A stretch of 33,743 nucleotides of DNA, taken from assembly GCA_905479715.1 (NCBI GenBank), contig CAJQNR010000071.1, forward strand, positions 1 through 33,743. Direction: 5' to 3'. Positions 7,437-14,823 of this stretch are shown piece after piece. The position numbers were made by a program, and so were the translations under genes. The notes below the pieces were generated by a model that did no database searches, was not told the DNA's origin, and saw nothing but the letters and a program-made list of their open reading frames with translations. How positions within the stretch are numbered: position 1 is the stretch's first letter; the number at the start of each line of letters is the position of its first letter. The stretch is from an uncultured Sphingorhabdus sp. (GTDB taxonomy: Bacteria; Pseudomonadota; Alphaproteobacteria; Sphingomonadales; Sphingomonadaceae).

Positions 7437-9275
7437 ATGAAAACCGCTGCTTCGATCGTCGCAATCGCCACCATGGCGCTGACAACTCCGGCATGGGCCG
7501 GGGATCAAGAGAATGATGCTATGGAAACAAGCGCTGCGCCGACAGCCGCCGATGCCAGGAAATTCGTCGATGAAACCGAAAAGAAGCTGTTCGACTTTTC
7601 GACCGATGCCGCGCGGACCTACTGGATCAATGCGAATTTCATCACCGACGATACCGATGCGCTGGCTGCCAAGGTGGGAGCCGAAGGGACCACGATGTCG
7701 GTACAGGCCGCACTCGATGCTGCCCGGTATAATAATGTCAAAGGCCTTGATGCGGTCACTCGTCGCAAGCTGGACAAATTGCGCGGCGGGATCGTGCTTC
7801 CTGCGCCGACGACGGAAGGCGCGGCAACCGAACTGAACGAGATCGCTACCAAGCTCAACTCGGCCTACGGCAAAGGCAAGGGCACTTTGAATGGTGAGGA
7901 AATCAACGGCTCCGACATCGAGGCCGCTATGGGAACCAATCGCAACCCCGAAGAACTCTCCGAAATGTGGGAAAGCTGGCACAGCAATGTCGGCGCGCCG
8001 ATGAAGGATGACTATGCGCGGATGGTCGAGATCGCCAATGAAGGCGCCAAGGAACTCGGTTTTGCCGACGTCGGTGCGATGTGGCGTTCCGGCTATGACA
8101 TGCCTGCCGATGATTTCGCCAAGCTGACCGATAAGCTATGGGCGCAGGTCAAACCGCTCTATGACCAGCTCCACTGCTATACCCGCGACAAGCTCAACGA
8201 AAAATATGGCGACGCAGTACAGCCTGCAAGCGGACCGATCCGGGCCGATCTGCTCGGCAATATGTGGGCGCAGGAATGGGGCAATATCTACGATATCGTC
8301 GCACCGGAAGGGGCCGGAGACATCGGCTTCGACACGACCGAATTGCTGATTTCCAAGGATTATGACGCGATGAAGATGGTCAAGGCAGGCGAGGGCTTTT
8401 TCTCCTCGCTCGGCTTCGACCCGCTTCCGGACACCTTTTACAAAAGATCATTGTTCACCAAACCGGCGGATCGCGAAGTGGTCTGCCACGCCAGCGCTTG
8501 GGATATCGACAATGTTGACGATATCCGGATCAAGATGTGCATCAAGGTGAATGGCGATGACTTCACCACCATCCACCACGAACTGGGCCATAATTATTAC
8601 CAGCGCGCTTATAACAAGCAGAGCTATCTCCATCTCGACGGTGCCAATGACGGCTTCCATGAAGCGATCGGCGATATGGTCGCCCTGTCGATCACGCCGG
8701 AATATCTGGTTCAGGTCGGCTTGCTTGACGCCGACAAGGTGCCGAGCGCCGACAAGGATATCGGTCTGTTGCTGCGTCAGGCGATGGACAAGGTCGCCTT
8801 CCTGCCCTTCGGCCTGCTGGTCGACAAATGGCGCTGGGGTGTGTTTCAGGGCAGCATACAGCCTGCCGACTATACGACCGCATGGCATGACCTGAAGCGG
8901 GAATATCAGGGTATCACGCCGCCGGTTGACCGGCCCGCCGATGCCTTCGATCCCGGTGCCAAATATCATATTCCGGGCAACACCCCTTATTCACGCTATT
9001 TCCTCGCCCGCATCCTGCAGTTCCAGTTTTACAAGGCTGCCTGCGATGAAGCCGGATGGAAAGGCCCGCTGCACCGCTGCTCTTTCTATGGCAACAAACA
9101 GGTCGGCGCGAAGCTGAACGCGATGCTGGAAATGGGCGCGTCCAAGCCGTGGCCCGATGCCCTCGAAGCCTTTACCGGTACACGGGAAATGGATGGCACG
9201 GCGATGATCAGCTATTTCGCGCCGCTGATGGACTGGCTGAAGGAAGAGAATAAGGGCAAGTCCTGCGGATGGTAG
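7437..9275 (+). CDS. M2-family zinc peptidyl-dipeptidase (ACE-like), secreted
   Basis: A 612-residue metallopeptidase related to angiotensin-converting enzyme, which releases C-terminal dipeptides. Residues 1-21 form a signal peptide (MKTAASIVAIATMALTTPAWA), so it acts in the periplasm or outside. The zinc site is HELGH (His381-Glu382-His385) with the third ligand Glu409 in GFHEAIGD, exactly 24 residues on, as in M2. Other family features are the IHHELGHNYYQRAY helix, the segment PADYTTAWHDLKREYQG and the C-terminal SKPWPDALEAFTGTREMD. Length matches a single-domain bacterial ACE. It appears monocistronic and ends in a strong palindromic terminator. A role in peptide scavenging is likely but not shown here. 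Confidence 0.94.
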   Translation: MKTAASIVAIATMALTTPAWAGDQENDAMETSAAPTAADARKFVDETEKKLFDFSTDAARTYWINANFITDDTDALAAKVGAEGTTMSVQAALDAARYNNVKGLDAVTRRKLDKLRGGIVLPAPTTEGAATELNEIATKLNSAYGKGKGTLNGEEINGSDIEAAMGTNRNPEELSEMWESWHSNVGAPMKDDYARMVEIANEGAKELGFADVGAMWRSGYDMPADDFAKLTDKLWAQVKPLYDQLHCYTRDKLNEKYGDAVQPASGPIRADLLGNMWAQEWGNIYDIVAPEGAGDIGFDTTELLISKDYDAMKMVKAGEGFFSSLGFDPLPDTFYKRSLFTKPADREVVCHASAWDIDNVDDIRIKMCIKVNGDDFTTIHHELGHNYYQRAYNKQSYLHLDGANDGFHEAIGDMVALSITPEYLVQVGLLDADKVPSADKDIGLLLRQAMDKVAFLPFGLLVDKWRWGVFQGSIQPADYTTAWHDLKREYQGITPPVDRPADAFDPGAKYHIPGNTPYSRYFLARILQFQFYKAACDEAGWKGPLHRCSFYGNKQVGAKLNAMLEMGASKPWPDALEAFTGTREMDGTAMISYFAPLMDWLKEENKGKSCGW

Positions 9276-9281
9276 GCAATA

Positions 9282-9317
9282 AAAATCCGGCGGGAACATA
9301 TGTTCCCGCCGGATTTT
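9282..9317. terminator. Perfect 36-bp palindromic bidirectional terminator
   Basis: The arms AAAATCCGGCGGGAACAT and ATGTTCCCGCCGGATTTT are perfect reverse complements with no loop bases left over. An A-run before and a T-run after let it terminate both the M2 peptidase (+) and the convergent peroxiredoxin (-). Confidence 0.92.
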
Positions 9318-9333
9318 CAAATTGATATTTGGC

Positions 9334-9810
9334 TTAAAGTTGGTCGAGCATATATTCTGCCGCGCTGACCTTGAAGTCGCCCGGTGCTTCGACGTTCAGT
9401 TCTTCGACGACGCCGTCATTGACGATCATCGAAAAACGCTGGCCGCGCTGGCCCAGACCGAAGCCGGAACCATCCATGGTGAGGCCAACTGCTTCGGCGA
9501 AATCGCCATTGCCATCGGCGAGCATGGTCACGTCTTCGGAACCCGATGCATCGTTCCATGCACCCATGACGAATGCATCGTTGACCGCGGTGCAAGCGAT
9601 TTCGTCTACGCCTTTTGCCTTGAGTTCAGCGGCTTTCTCGACATAGCCGGGAAGATGTTTGGCGGAGCAGGTCGGCGTGAACGCGCCGGGGACCGAGAAC
9701 AAAGCCACTTTCTTGCCGGCGAAATATTCGCTGGAGCTAACTTTCTGCGGGCCGTCTGCGGTCGCCTTGACCAGATTCACTTCGGGAATTTTGTCGCCTT
9801 TATTGATCAT
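9334..9810 (-). CDS. Type II peroxiredoxin (Prx5-like)
   Basis: A 158-residue thiol peroxidase. The peroxidatic cysteine is Cys48 in VPGAFTPTCSAKHLPGYV and the second cysteine is Cys73 in DEIACTAVNDAFVM, the spacing of type II/Prx5 enzymes that form an intramolecular disulfide and are reduced by glutaredoxin or thioredoxin. The C-terminal part (GLGQRGQRFSMIVNDGVVEELNVE) is also family-typical. I chose the ATG at 9810 because GGAGC lies just upstream and the protein then has the normal length; the open frame runs further to 9906 without support. It is a single gene, convergent with the M2 peptidase. Confidence 0.95.
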   Translation of the reverse strand: MINKGDKIPEVNLVKATADGPQKVSSSEYFAGKKVALFSVPGAFTPTCSAKHLPGYVEKAAELKAKGVDEIACTAVNDAFVMGAWNDASGSEDVTMLADGNGDFAEAVGLTMDGSGFGLGQRGQRFSMIVNDGVVEELNVEAPGDFKVSAAEYMLDQL

Positions 9811-9963
9811 TTTTCTGCTCCTTTTTTTGATTGGGCTGAGAACGCTTGCCTCTGTTGACCTTAGTGGTGACAGGCGCGTGAAATTGCAAGCCAAGCGCGC
9901 AAACAAATCGGCTAAACAACTGCATGATGAACTTTACCATGGGCAGCGGATAATTGCATTGCT

Positions 9964-10536
9964 ATGCTGATGCCGATGCATGATCCCGTCTTTTTCTCCG
10001 GACAATTTCTTCTCGCCACACCAGGAATGGCGGATCCACGCTTTACCCGATCGGTGGTGGCAATCTGTTCCCATGATGAAAATGGTGCTTTGGGCATCAA
10101 CATCAGCGAGACGGTGGAGGGTATCAGTTTCCACGATATTCTCCGGCAGTTCGATATTGATCCGGCCGCCGCTCCGGACTGCGATGTCTTTCTGGGTGGT
10201 CCGATGGAAACACAGCGCGGTTTCATCCTCCACAGTCTCGATATCAATATGTCGGATACATTGCAGGTCGGGGACCGCTGGGGCCTCAGCAGTTCGATCG
10301 ATATGCTCGGAGCGATTGCACAGGGGCGCGGTCCTGAACAATGGGTCATCGCGCTTGGCTATTCCGGGTGGGGCGAAGGACAGCTGGAAAGCGAACTGAC
10401 CCAGAATGGCTGGACAATCGCCGAAGGGCATCCTGATTGGCTATACGAAACAGGCTCGGGCGACAAATGGCTGATGGCCTGGAACGCCTTGGGCATAGAC
10501 CCATCGAAGCTGTCTAGCGGATTTGGCAGCGCCTGA
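9964..10536 (+). CDS. yqgE: YqgE/AlgH family protein (UPF0301)
   Basis: A 190-residue member of the UPF0301 family. Conserved segments seen are FSGQFLLATPGMADPRFTRSVVAICSHDENGALGINIS at the N-terminus, VFLGGPMETQRGFILHS in the middle and the YSGWGEGQLESELTQNGWTI segment. The biochemical role of the family is not settled; in Pseudomonas it is called AlgH. ATG codons at 9964, 9970 and 9976 are all possible starts, and the choice changes only four residues. It lies upstream of ahcY with 157 nt between them, most of which is occupied by inverted repeats. Confidence 0.93.
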   Translation: MLMPMHDPVFFSGQFLLATPGMADPRFTRSVVAICSHDENGALGINISETVEGISFHDILRQFDIDPAAAPDCDVFLGGPMETQRGFILHSLDINMSDTLQVGDRWGLSSSIDMLGAIAQGRGPEQWVIALGYSGWGEGQLESELTQNGWTIAEGHPDWLYETGSGDKWLMAWNALGIDPSKLSSGFGSA

Positions 10537-10564
10537 CCTTTCGATTGTTGCGGCATGCCGGAGA

Positions 10565-10620
10565 GCGGCCTCACAAAATATCAAATATAAAGACATCTTT
10601 ATATTTGCTTCAGAGGCCGC
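10565..10620 (+). promoter_or_regulatory. Outer GC stem of the ahcY upstream region
   Basis: GCGGCCTC (10565-10572) and GAGGCCGC (10613-10620) are perfect 8-bp complements that enclose the AT-rich palindrome at 10582-10607. The whole could fold as one long two-tier hairpin in RNA, or mark the flanks of an operator in DNA. It is not followed by a T-run, so it does not look like a terminator for yqgE. Confidence 0.6.
10582..10607. promoter_or_regulatory. 26-bp AT-rich palindromic operator upstream of ahcY (SahR-like candidate)
   Basis: CAAATATAAAGA and TCTTTATATTTG are perfect 12-bp arms around the dinucleotide CA. In Proteobacteria the ArsR-family regulator SahR controls ahcY and other SAM-cycle genes through palindromic operators in such positions. 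The link to SahR is inference from gene context and symmetry; no regulator gene is in the window. Confidence 0.6.
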
Positions 10621-10643
10621 GAAGCGTTATTGAAAAGCCATGT

Positions 10644-10679
10644 TGCCGCACAGGATTGCCCGTGCGGCATTTCGTTTTT
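10644..10679 (+). terminator. Terminator-like hairpin directly before the ahcY ribosome-binding site
   Basis: TGCCGCAC (10644-10651) pairs with GTGCGGCA (10662-10669) around a 10-nt loop and is followed by TTTCGTTTTT (10670-10679). The ribosome-binding site AAGGAG starts at 10681 and the GTG start at 10694. It could act as a transcription attenuator, or end transcripts that come from yqgE. Confidence 0.6.
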
Positions 10680-10693
10680 CAAGGAGACAAGAC

Positions 10694-12094
10694 GTGGCCA
10701 CCGCAACCCAAGATTATGTTATCAAGGACATCTCCCTCGCCGATTTCGGTCGCAAAGAGATTGAAATAGCCGAAACCGAAATGCCGGGCCTGATGGCTTT
10801 GCGGGAAGAATTTGGCGCAGACAAGCCTCTGAAAGGCGCCCGGATCACCGGTTCGCTGCACATGACCATTCAAACGGCGGTGCTGATTGAAACCTTGCTC
10901 CACCTCGGCGCGGAAGTTCGCTGGGCGTCCTGCAACATTTTTTCGACCCAGGATCATGCAGCCGCTGCGATCGCAGCCGGCGGAACCCCGGTTTTTGCGA
11001 TCAAGGGCGAAACGCTCGAAGAATATTGGGCCTATGTCGAACGGATTTTCGACTGGGGCACGGACCAGACCTGCAATCTCATTCTCGATGATGGTGGCGA
11101 TGCCACGATGTTCGCGCTTTGGGGTGCCCGGGTCGAAGCCGGGGAAGAATTGTTCACGCCCGGCAATGAAGAAGAAGAAGTCTTTGTTGCGACCCTGACC
11201 CGCTTCCTGGCCGAACGTCCCGGTTACCTGACCAAGACGGTTGAAACCATCAAGGGAGTTTCGGAAGAAACCACCACCGGTGTTCACCGCCTCTATGAAC
11301 TGGCCAAAATCGGCAAGCTTCCTTTCCCGGCGATCAACGTCAACGACAGTGTGACCAAGTCGAAGTTCGACAATCTCTACGGCTGCAAGGAATCGCTGGT
11401 TGACGCGATCCGTCGTGCCACCGACGTCATGTTCGCCGGCAAGGTCGCCGCGGTCGCAGGCTTCGGTGATGTCGGCAAGGGCTCGGCCCAGTCGCTTCGT
11501 AACGGCGGCGCCCGCGTGCTGGTAACGGAAATCGATCCTATCTGTGCGCTGCAGGCGGCGATGGAGGGCTTTGAAGTCGTAACCATGGACGAGGCCACGA
11601 AACGGGCTGATATTTTCGTGACCACAACCGGAAACAAGGATGTCATCACCGTCGATCACATGCGCGCGATGAAGGACCGTGCAATCGTTTGCAATATCGG
11701 TCACTTTGACAGCGAGATCCAGATTGGCGCTCTGAAAAATATGGAGTGGACGGAAATCAAGCCGCAGGTTGATGAAGTCAAATTCCCGGACGGTAAAAAG
11801 CTCATCGTTCTCGCGCAGGGCCGACTGGTTAATCTGGGCTGCGCAACCGGCCACCCGAGCTTTGTGATGTCAGCCAGTTTCACCAATCAGGTGCTGGCGC
11901 AGATCGAACTCTGGTTGCGTCCCGAGCAATATGAAAATGACGTCTATGTGCTGCCGAAGCATCTCGACGAGAAGGTCGCGGAACTGCATCTCGCGAAGCT
12001 GGGCGTAAAACTGGACAAGCTGAGCCAGGAACAGGCCGATTATATCGGAGTTCCGGTCGAAGGCCCGTTCAAGCCGGACCATTATCGCTACTAG
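10694..12094 (+). CDS. ahcY: Adenosylhomocysteinase (S-adenosyl-L-homocysteine hydrolase)
   Basis: A 466-residue NAD-dependent cytosolic enzyme that splits S-adenosylhomocysteine into adenosine and homocysteine, removing the inhibitory product of methylation and feeding methionine regeneration. Family motifs in order: [79 protein letters not shown], the NAD loop [14 protein letters not shown] and the C-terminal KPDHYRY. The approx. 40-residue insert seen in many bacterial enzymes is present ([15 protein letters not shown] region). I chose GTG at 10694 because AAGGAG lies 7 nt upstream; an in-frame ATG at 10640 would read through the hairpin and add an unlikely basic extension. It is monocistronic, with a strong terminator behind. 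Confidence 0.97.
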   Translation: MATATQDYVIKDISLADFGRKEIEIAETEMPGLMALREEFGADKPLKGARITGSLHMTIQTAVLIETLLHLGAEVRWASCNIFSTQDHAAAAIAAGGTPVFAIKGETLEEYWAYVERIFDWGTDQTCNLILDDGGDATMFALWGARVEAGEELFTPGNEEEEVFVATLTRFLAERPGYLTKTVETIKGVSEETTTGVHRLYELAKIGKLPFPAINVNDSVTKSKFDNLYGCKESLVDAIRRATDVMFAGKVAAVAGFGDVGKGSAQSLRNGGARVLVTEIDPICALQAAMEGFEVVTMDEATKRADIFVTTTGNKDVITVDHMRAMKDRAIVCNIGHFDSEIQIGALKNMEWTEIKPQVDEVKFPDGKKLIVLAQGRLVNLGCATGHPSFVMSASFTNQVLAQIELWLRPEQYENDVYVLPKHLDEKVAELHLAKLGVKLDKLSQEQADYIGVPVEGPFKPDHYRY

Positions 12095-12114
12095 GCGGAA
12101 AACATTTGCTAATT

Positions 12115-12153
12115 AAAAAGCCGGGCAGTGCGCAAATCACTGTCCGGCTTTTT
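12115..12153. terminator. Bidirectional terminator between ahcY and the lytic transglycosylase
   Basis: AAAAAGCCGGGCAGTG (12115-12130) pairs with CACTGTCCGGCTTTTT (12138-12153) with a single G-U pair and a 7-nt loop. The A-run and T-run make it usable from both sides between two convergent genes. Confidence 0.93.
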
Positions 12154-12179
12154 ATTGTCGGGCGTTTAGCCCCTGGAGT

Positions 12180-13922
12180 TCAACGGGAAGTGAATTGGGT
12201 TTTGCGGCCATCCGGATGACCGGGAAATTGCGGCCACTGATTTTGCGATAGCGCGTGGGCGCTCGCAGACTGGATGCCCGCCTGTTTTTCGTACATCCAG
12301 TAGTTGCGCAATATGATCGAAACATAGCCACGGGTTTCCACATAGGGAATGCTTTCCATGAACAGCAGCGGGTCGTCATTATCCTTTATTTCCGTGTTCC
12401 AGCGCTGCACTGCGCCCGGACCTGCATTATAGGCGGCTGCAATCTTTGGCAGCTTTCCGCTGGTGATCGACGATTTTCCGAGATATTCCAGATAAGACTG
12501 GCCATATTCCAGATTGGTCGAGGGCTGGTAGAGATCGGATTCCTTGAAGTGCAGGCCATTGGCGCGGGCAATGTCTCCGGCCGTGCCCGGACGCACCTGC
12601 ATCAGTCCAATCGCATTGGCCGGGCTGACCACCTTGCTGCGAAAGGCCGATTCCTGAAGAGTGTGCGCATAGATAAGCGCAGGATCGACGCGCCAGCCAC
12701 CGTCGGGTTTCCATTTCGGTGCGGGGAAACGAGCCTGAGCGTCCGGTTTCATCCCGCGTGGTGCGTTATGGGCCAGCCACAGCTGGGTTCTTGGCAGATC
12801 CAGTTCGCGGGCGAGCTTGATCAGGGCAGGGTGATCGGCATCCGGACCGATGGTGGCCTGGTGCCGCAATACTTCGTCGGCCAGCTGCTCTTCACCAATT
12901 TCGACCAGCGCGATGGCGGCCCGGACATTTTCATGCCGCTCCAGCGCGCGCCAGTCCGATTTCTCGAATGAAGTGGCGGTTCCCGACTGGGCGGGCGTCA
13001 TCCCCAGCGTCTGCGCCGCGAGCATGCCATAAAAACTTTCATCGAAACGGGCGGCTGCCTGCAATTTCCCCTGCACTTTTTGCGGTTGCCCGCATTTCAG
13101 GTCGGAACGGGCGCTCCAGTAGAGGCCTGCGGCTTTAAGATCGATATTGTCGGCCGATCGTCCGACCATCTCGAACGAACTACTGGCCGACCGGCAATCG
13201 TTCAGACGCCAGGCAGCCAATCCGGCAACCCAGTTGGCATGACCGACCCATTCGCCGGCACCATTTTGGGCCTGTCTGGCGAGACGCAGGGCAGAAGCAT
13301 CGTCATTTTCGATATAGTAGGACCATGCGACCCGCTGTTCCAGTTCGGTTCGTCCTTCCGGTGACATATTGGCCGCGCTCGCGTTGAGCAACGCTTCCGC
13401 GCCTTCCGGATTGTCGGTCTTGATAAAGTCGATGATCCGGCCCCGCACATTATTCGCGGCACTGTCCGAATTTACGTCCTTGGGCTTGGACCGGATGGGC
13501 GGCCCTGGCACCCACGACAGATTGCGTCGTTGTGGCAGGCTGGGCAAGAGTTGCGCGCCGCGTTTTTCCGCCAAACGGCCCAATTGGGCGGCCTGCGGTA
13601 TTTGCGGCGCTTCGTTGACCAAGGTCAGCAACGGCCCCAGTTCGGCCCGCGGACTGTTCGCTGCCAGAAAATATTCTGCCTGTGCGATCGACTTGAGCGG
13701 TCCGTTCGGTGCCGTGTCCATCAGGTTTTTCGCGGTGTCCCACTGATTGGCGCTCATCGCCGAGAAAAGGGCTCGATAATGATCGGATTGTTGGCGCTTT
13801 AGCTGTGAGGGGATGTCCTTGGCGATCGACGCGCTATTGTAGAGCACCGCGCCATCATCCGCGAACGCTGGCGACGCAACAAGGGTGAAAAGAGTGGCGG
13901 TCAGTGCAAATTTCAGTTTCAC
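12180..13922 (-). CDS. Soluble lytic murein transglycosylase (Slt70-like)
   Basis: A 580-residue periplasmic enzyme that cleaves the MurNAc-GlcNAc bond of peptidoglycan with 1,6-anhydro ring formation. The signal peptide ends at SPAFA (residue 21). A long alpha-superhelical U-domain fills about residues 30-395 and the goose-lysozyme-like SLT domain follows. The catalytic glutamate is Glu424 in HTLQESAFRSKVVSPANAIGLMQV, and the GLMQV and AAYNAGPGAV motifs are present. The start is GTG at 13922, overlapping the upstream UDG-like stop by 4 nt (GTGA), so translation is coupled. Length is close to that of the family. Why it is paired with a DNA-glycosylase-like gene is not clear. Confidence 0.94.
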   Translation of the reverse strand: MKLKFALTATLFTLVASPAFADDGAVLYNSASIAKDIPSQLKRQQSDHYRALFSAMSANQWDTAKNLMDTAPNGPLKSIAQAEYFLAANSPRAELGPLLTLVNEAPQIPQAAQLGRLAEKRGAQLLPSLPQRRNLSWVPGPPIRSKPKDVNSDSAANNVRGRIIDFIKTDNPEGAEALLNASAANMSPEGRTELEQRVAWSYYIENDDASALRLARQAQNGAGEWVGHANWVAGLAAWRLNDCRSASSSFEMVGRSADNIDLKAAGLYWSARSDLKCGQPQKVQGKLQAAARFDESFYGMLAAQTLGMTPAQSGTATSFEKSDWRALERHENVRAAIALVEIGEEQLADEVLRHQATIGPDADHPALIKLARELDLPRTQLWLAHNAPRGMKPDAQARFPAPKWKPDGGWRVDPALIYAHTLQESAFRSKVVSPANAIGLMQVRPGTAGDIARANGLHFKESDLYQPSTNLEYGQSYLEYLGKSSITSGKLPKIAAAYNAGPGAVQRWNTEIKDNDDPLLFMESIPYVETRGYVSIILRNYWMYEKQAGIQSASAHALSQNQWPQFPGHPDGRKTQFTSR

Positions 13923-14695
13923 GGAGCAGAAATCCTTGTCAGCATTTGCAGATCCTTCCAGGCTTCGGCTTTGAACAATGGTCGCTCGATCAAAATCCGT
14001 GGATGGAAGGTTACGATCGTCTCTGTTTTGGAGGAACCATGGTTAATAAATTGCTTATTTTTCCGTGCCGACAGCAAATCTTCACCAAAAATCATCTTCG
14101 CCGCAAGATCGCCGAAGCAGATCACGCGCTTGGGACGGACCAGTTCGATATGGTGTAAAACCCGCGTTTTCAGGGGCATCCAATGCTGTTCCTCAATCCT
14201 GCCATCGATCGATGCCGATACCGAAAGGGTGGCCGAATAGGATTTTTGCGAATCACACCCAATTGCCGCCAGCATCCTGTCCAGCAGCTTCTGATTATGC
14301 GAATTGAACAGTTGAAAGTCGCCATTGCGGTTTTTTTCCGGGAGCGCCGAAATGGTCATGACTTCCGGCTCGAGAACGCCCTCGGGTAACACTCTGTGCT
14401 TCGACCAGGTTGCTTCGATCAGGTCGCTGCTATCGGATAACCATTCGAGAAAGTCGCCATGCGTTTCCGGTAGCGGCATATGTTGAACCGGAATTTTGGG
14501 TTCTTCCCGTTCGCGTGTCGTAACGGAAGCGGCGGGTGGATTGGTAATCTCGGGGGCCTTGGCAACCGGTGCCAGAAGCGGGGATGGCTGATCGGCATAA
14601 TCCAGTTCAACGCCAGCAAGGGACCACCAGTTTTGCAAGCTCTGGATCATCGACTCAGCGGACGGATTAGCGGTTGGTGGGGTGATTAAATTCAT
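13919..14695 (-). CDS. Uracil-DNA glycosylase superfamily protein, degenerate family-4-like
   Basis: A 258-residue protein. The C-terminal half matches the UDG fold: FQLFNSHNQKLLDRMLAAIG, HHIELVRPKRVICFGDLAAKMIFG, and the motif-2-like HPRILIERP with His231. The motif-1 position, GEAPG in active family-4 enzymes, reads SALPEK instead, and the four cysteines of the [4Fe-4S] cluster are absent (only two cysteines, far from the usual places). The first 90 residues are a proline-rich, low-complexity extension. It may bind DNA or nucleobases without normal glycosylase activity; this is inference. It heads a two-gene operon with the lytic transglycosylase and is divergent from the ETF-QO gene. Confidence 0.82.
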   Translation of the reverse strand: MNLITPPTANPSAESMIQSLQNWWSLAGVELDYADQPSPLLAPVAKAPEITNPPAASVTTREREEPKIPVQHMPLPETHGDFLEWLSDSSDLIEATWSKHRVLPEGVLEPEVMTISALPEKNRNGDFQLFNSHNQKLLDRMLAAIGCDSQKSYSATLSVSASIDGRIEEQHWMPLKTRVLHHIELVRPKRVICFGDLAAKMIFGEDLLSARKNKQFINHGSSKTETIVTFHPRILIERPLFKAEAWKDLQMLTRISAP

Positions 14696-14714
14696 TTATG
14701 CATAGAGTCATGAG

Positions 14715-14735
14715 TTGACGAATAGGTCAATTGAC
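14715..14735. promoter_or_regulatory. Cluster of TTGAC half-sites in a divergent promoter
   Basis: TTGAC (14715-14719), then GTCAA (14726-14730), then TTGAC (14731-14735) give one inverted repeat with a 6-nt spacer and an overlapping perfect palindrome GTCAATTGAC. They lie in the 128-nt space between the UDG-like gene (-) and ETF-QO (+). This could be an operator, or in part a -35 element; the factor is unknown. Confidence 0.35.
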
Positions 14736-14823
14736 GGGAAAGCAGGTTTCTGCCCAAAGGGTTGCGGTTTGCGACAGACCGAATGTAGATGAGAATAAAA
14801 GTACGAACTGTAGGAAAAGCGAC

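Noticed and set aside
10565-10620. Reading the nested inverted repeat as the yqgE terminator
   Set aside because: No T-run follows the stem on the plus strand, and the inner palindrome is too symmetrical and AT-rich for a usual terminator.
10640-10693. ATG start for ahcY at 10640
   Set aside because: It would translate through the attenuator-like hairpin, lacks a ribosome-binding site and adds an atypical basic extension; GTG at 10694 has AAGGAG at the right distance.
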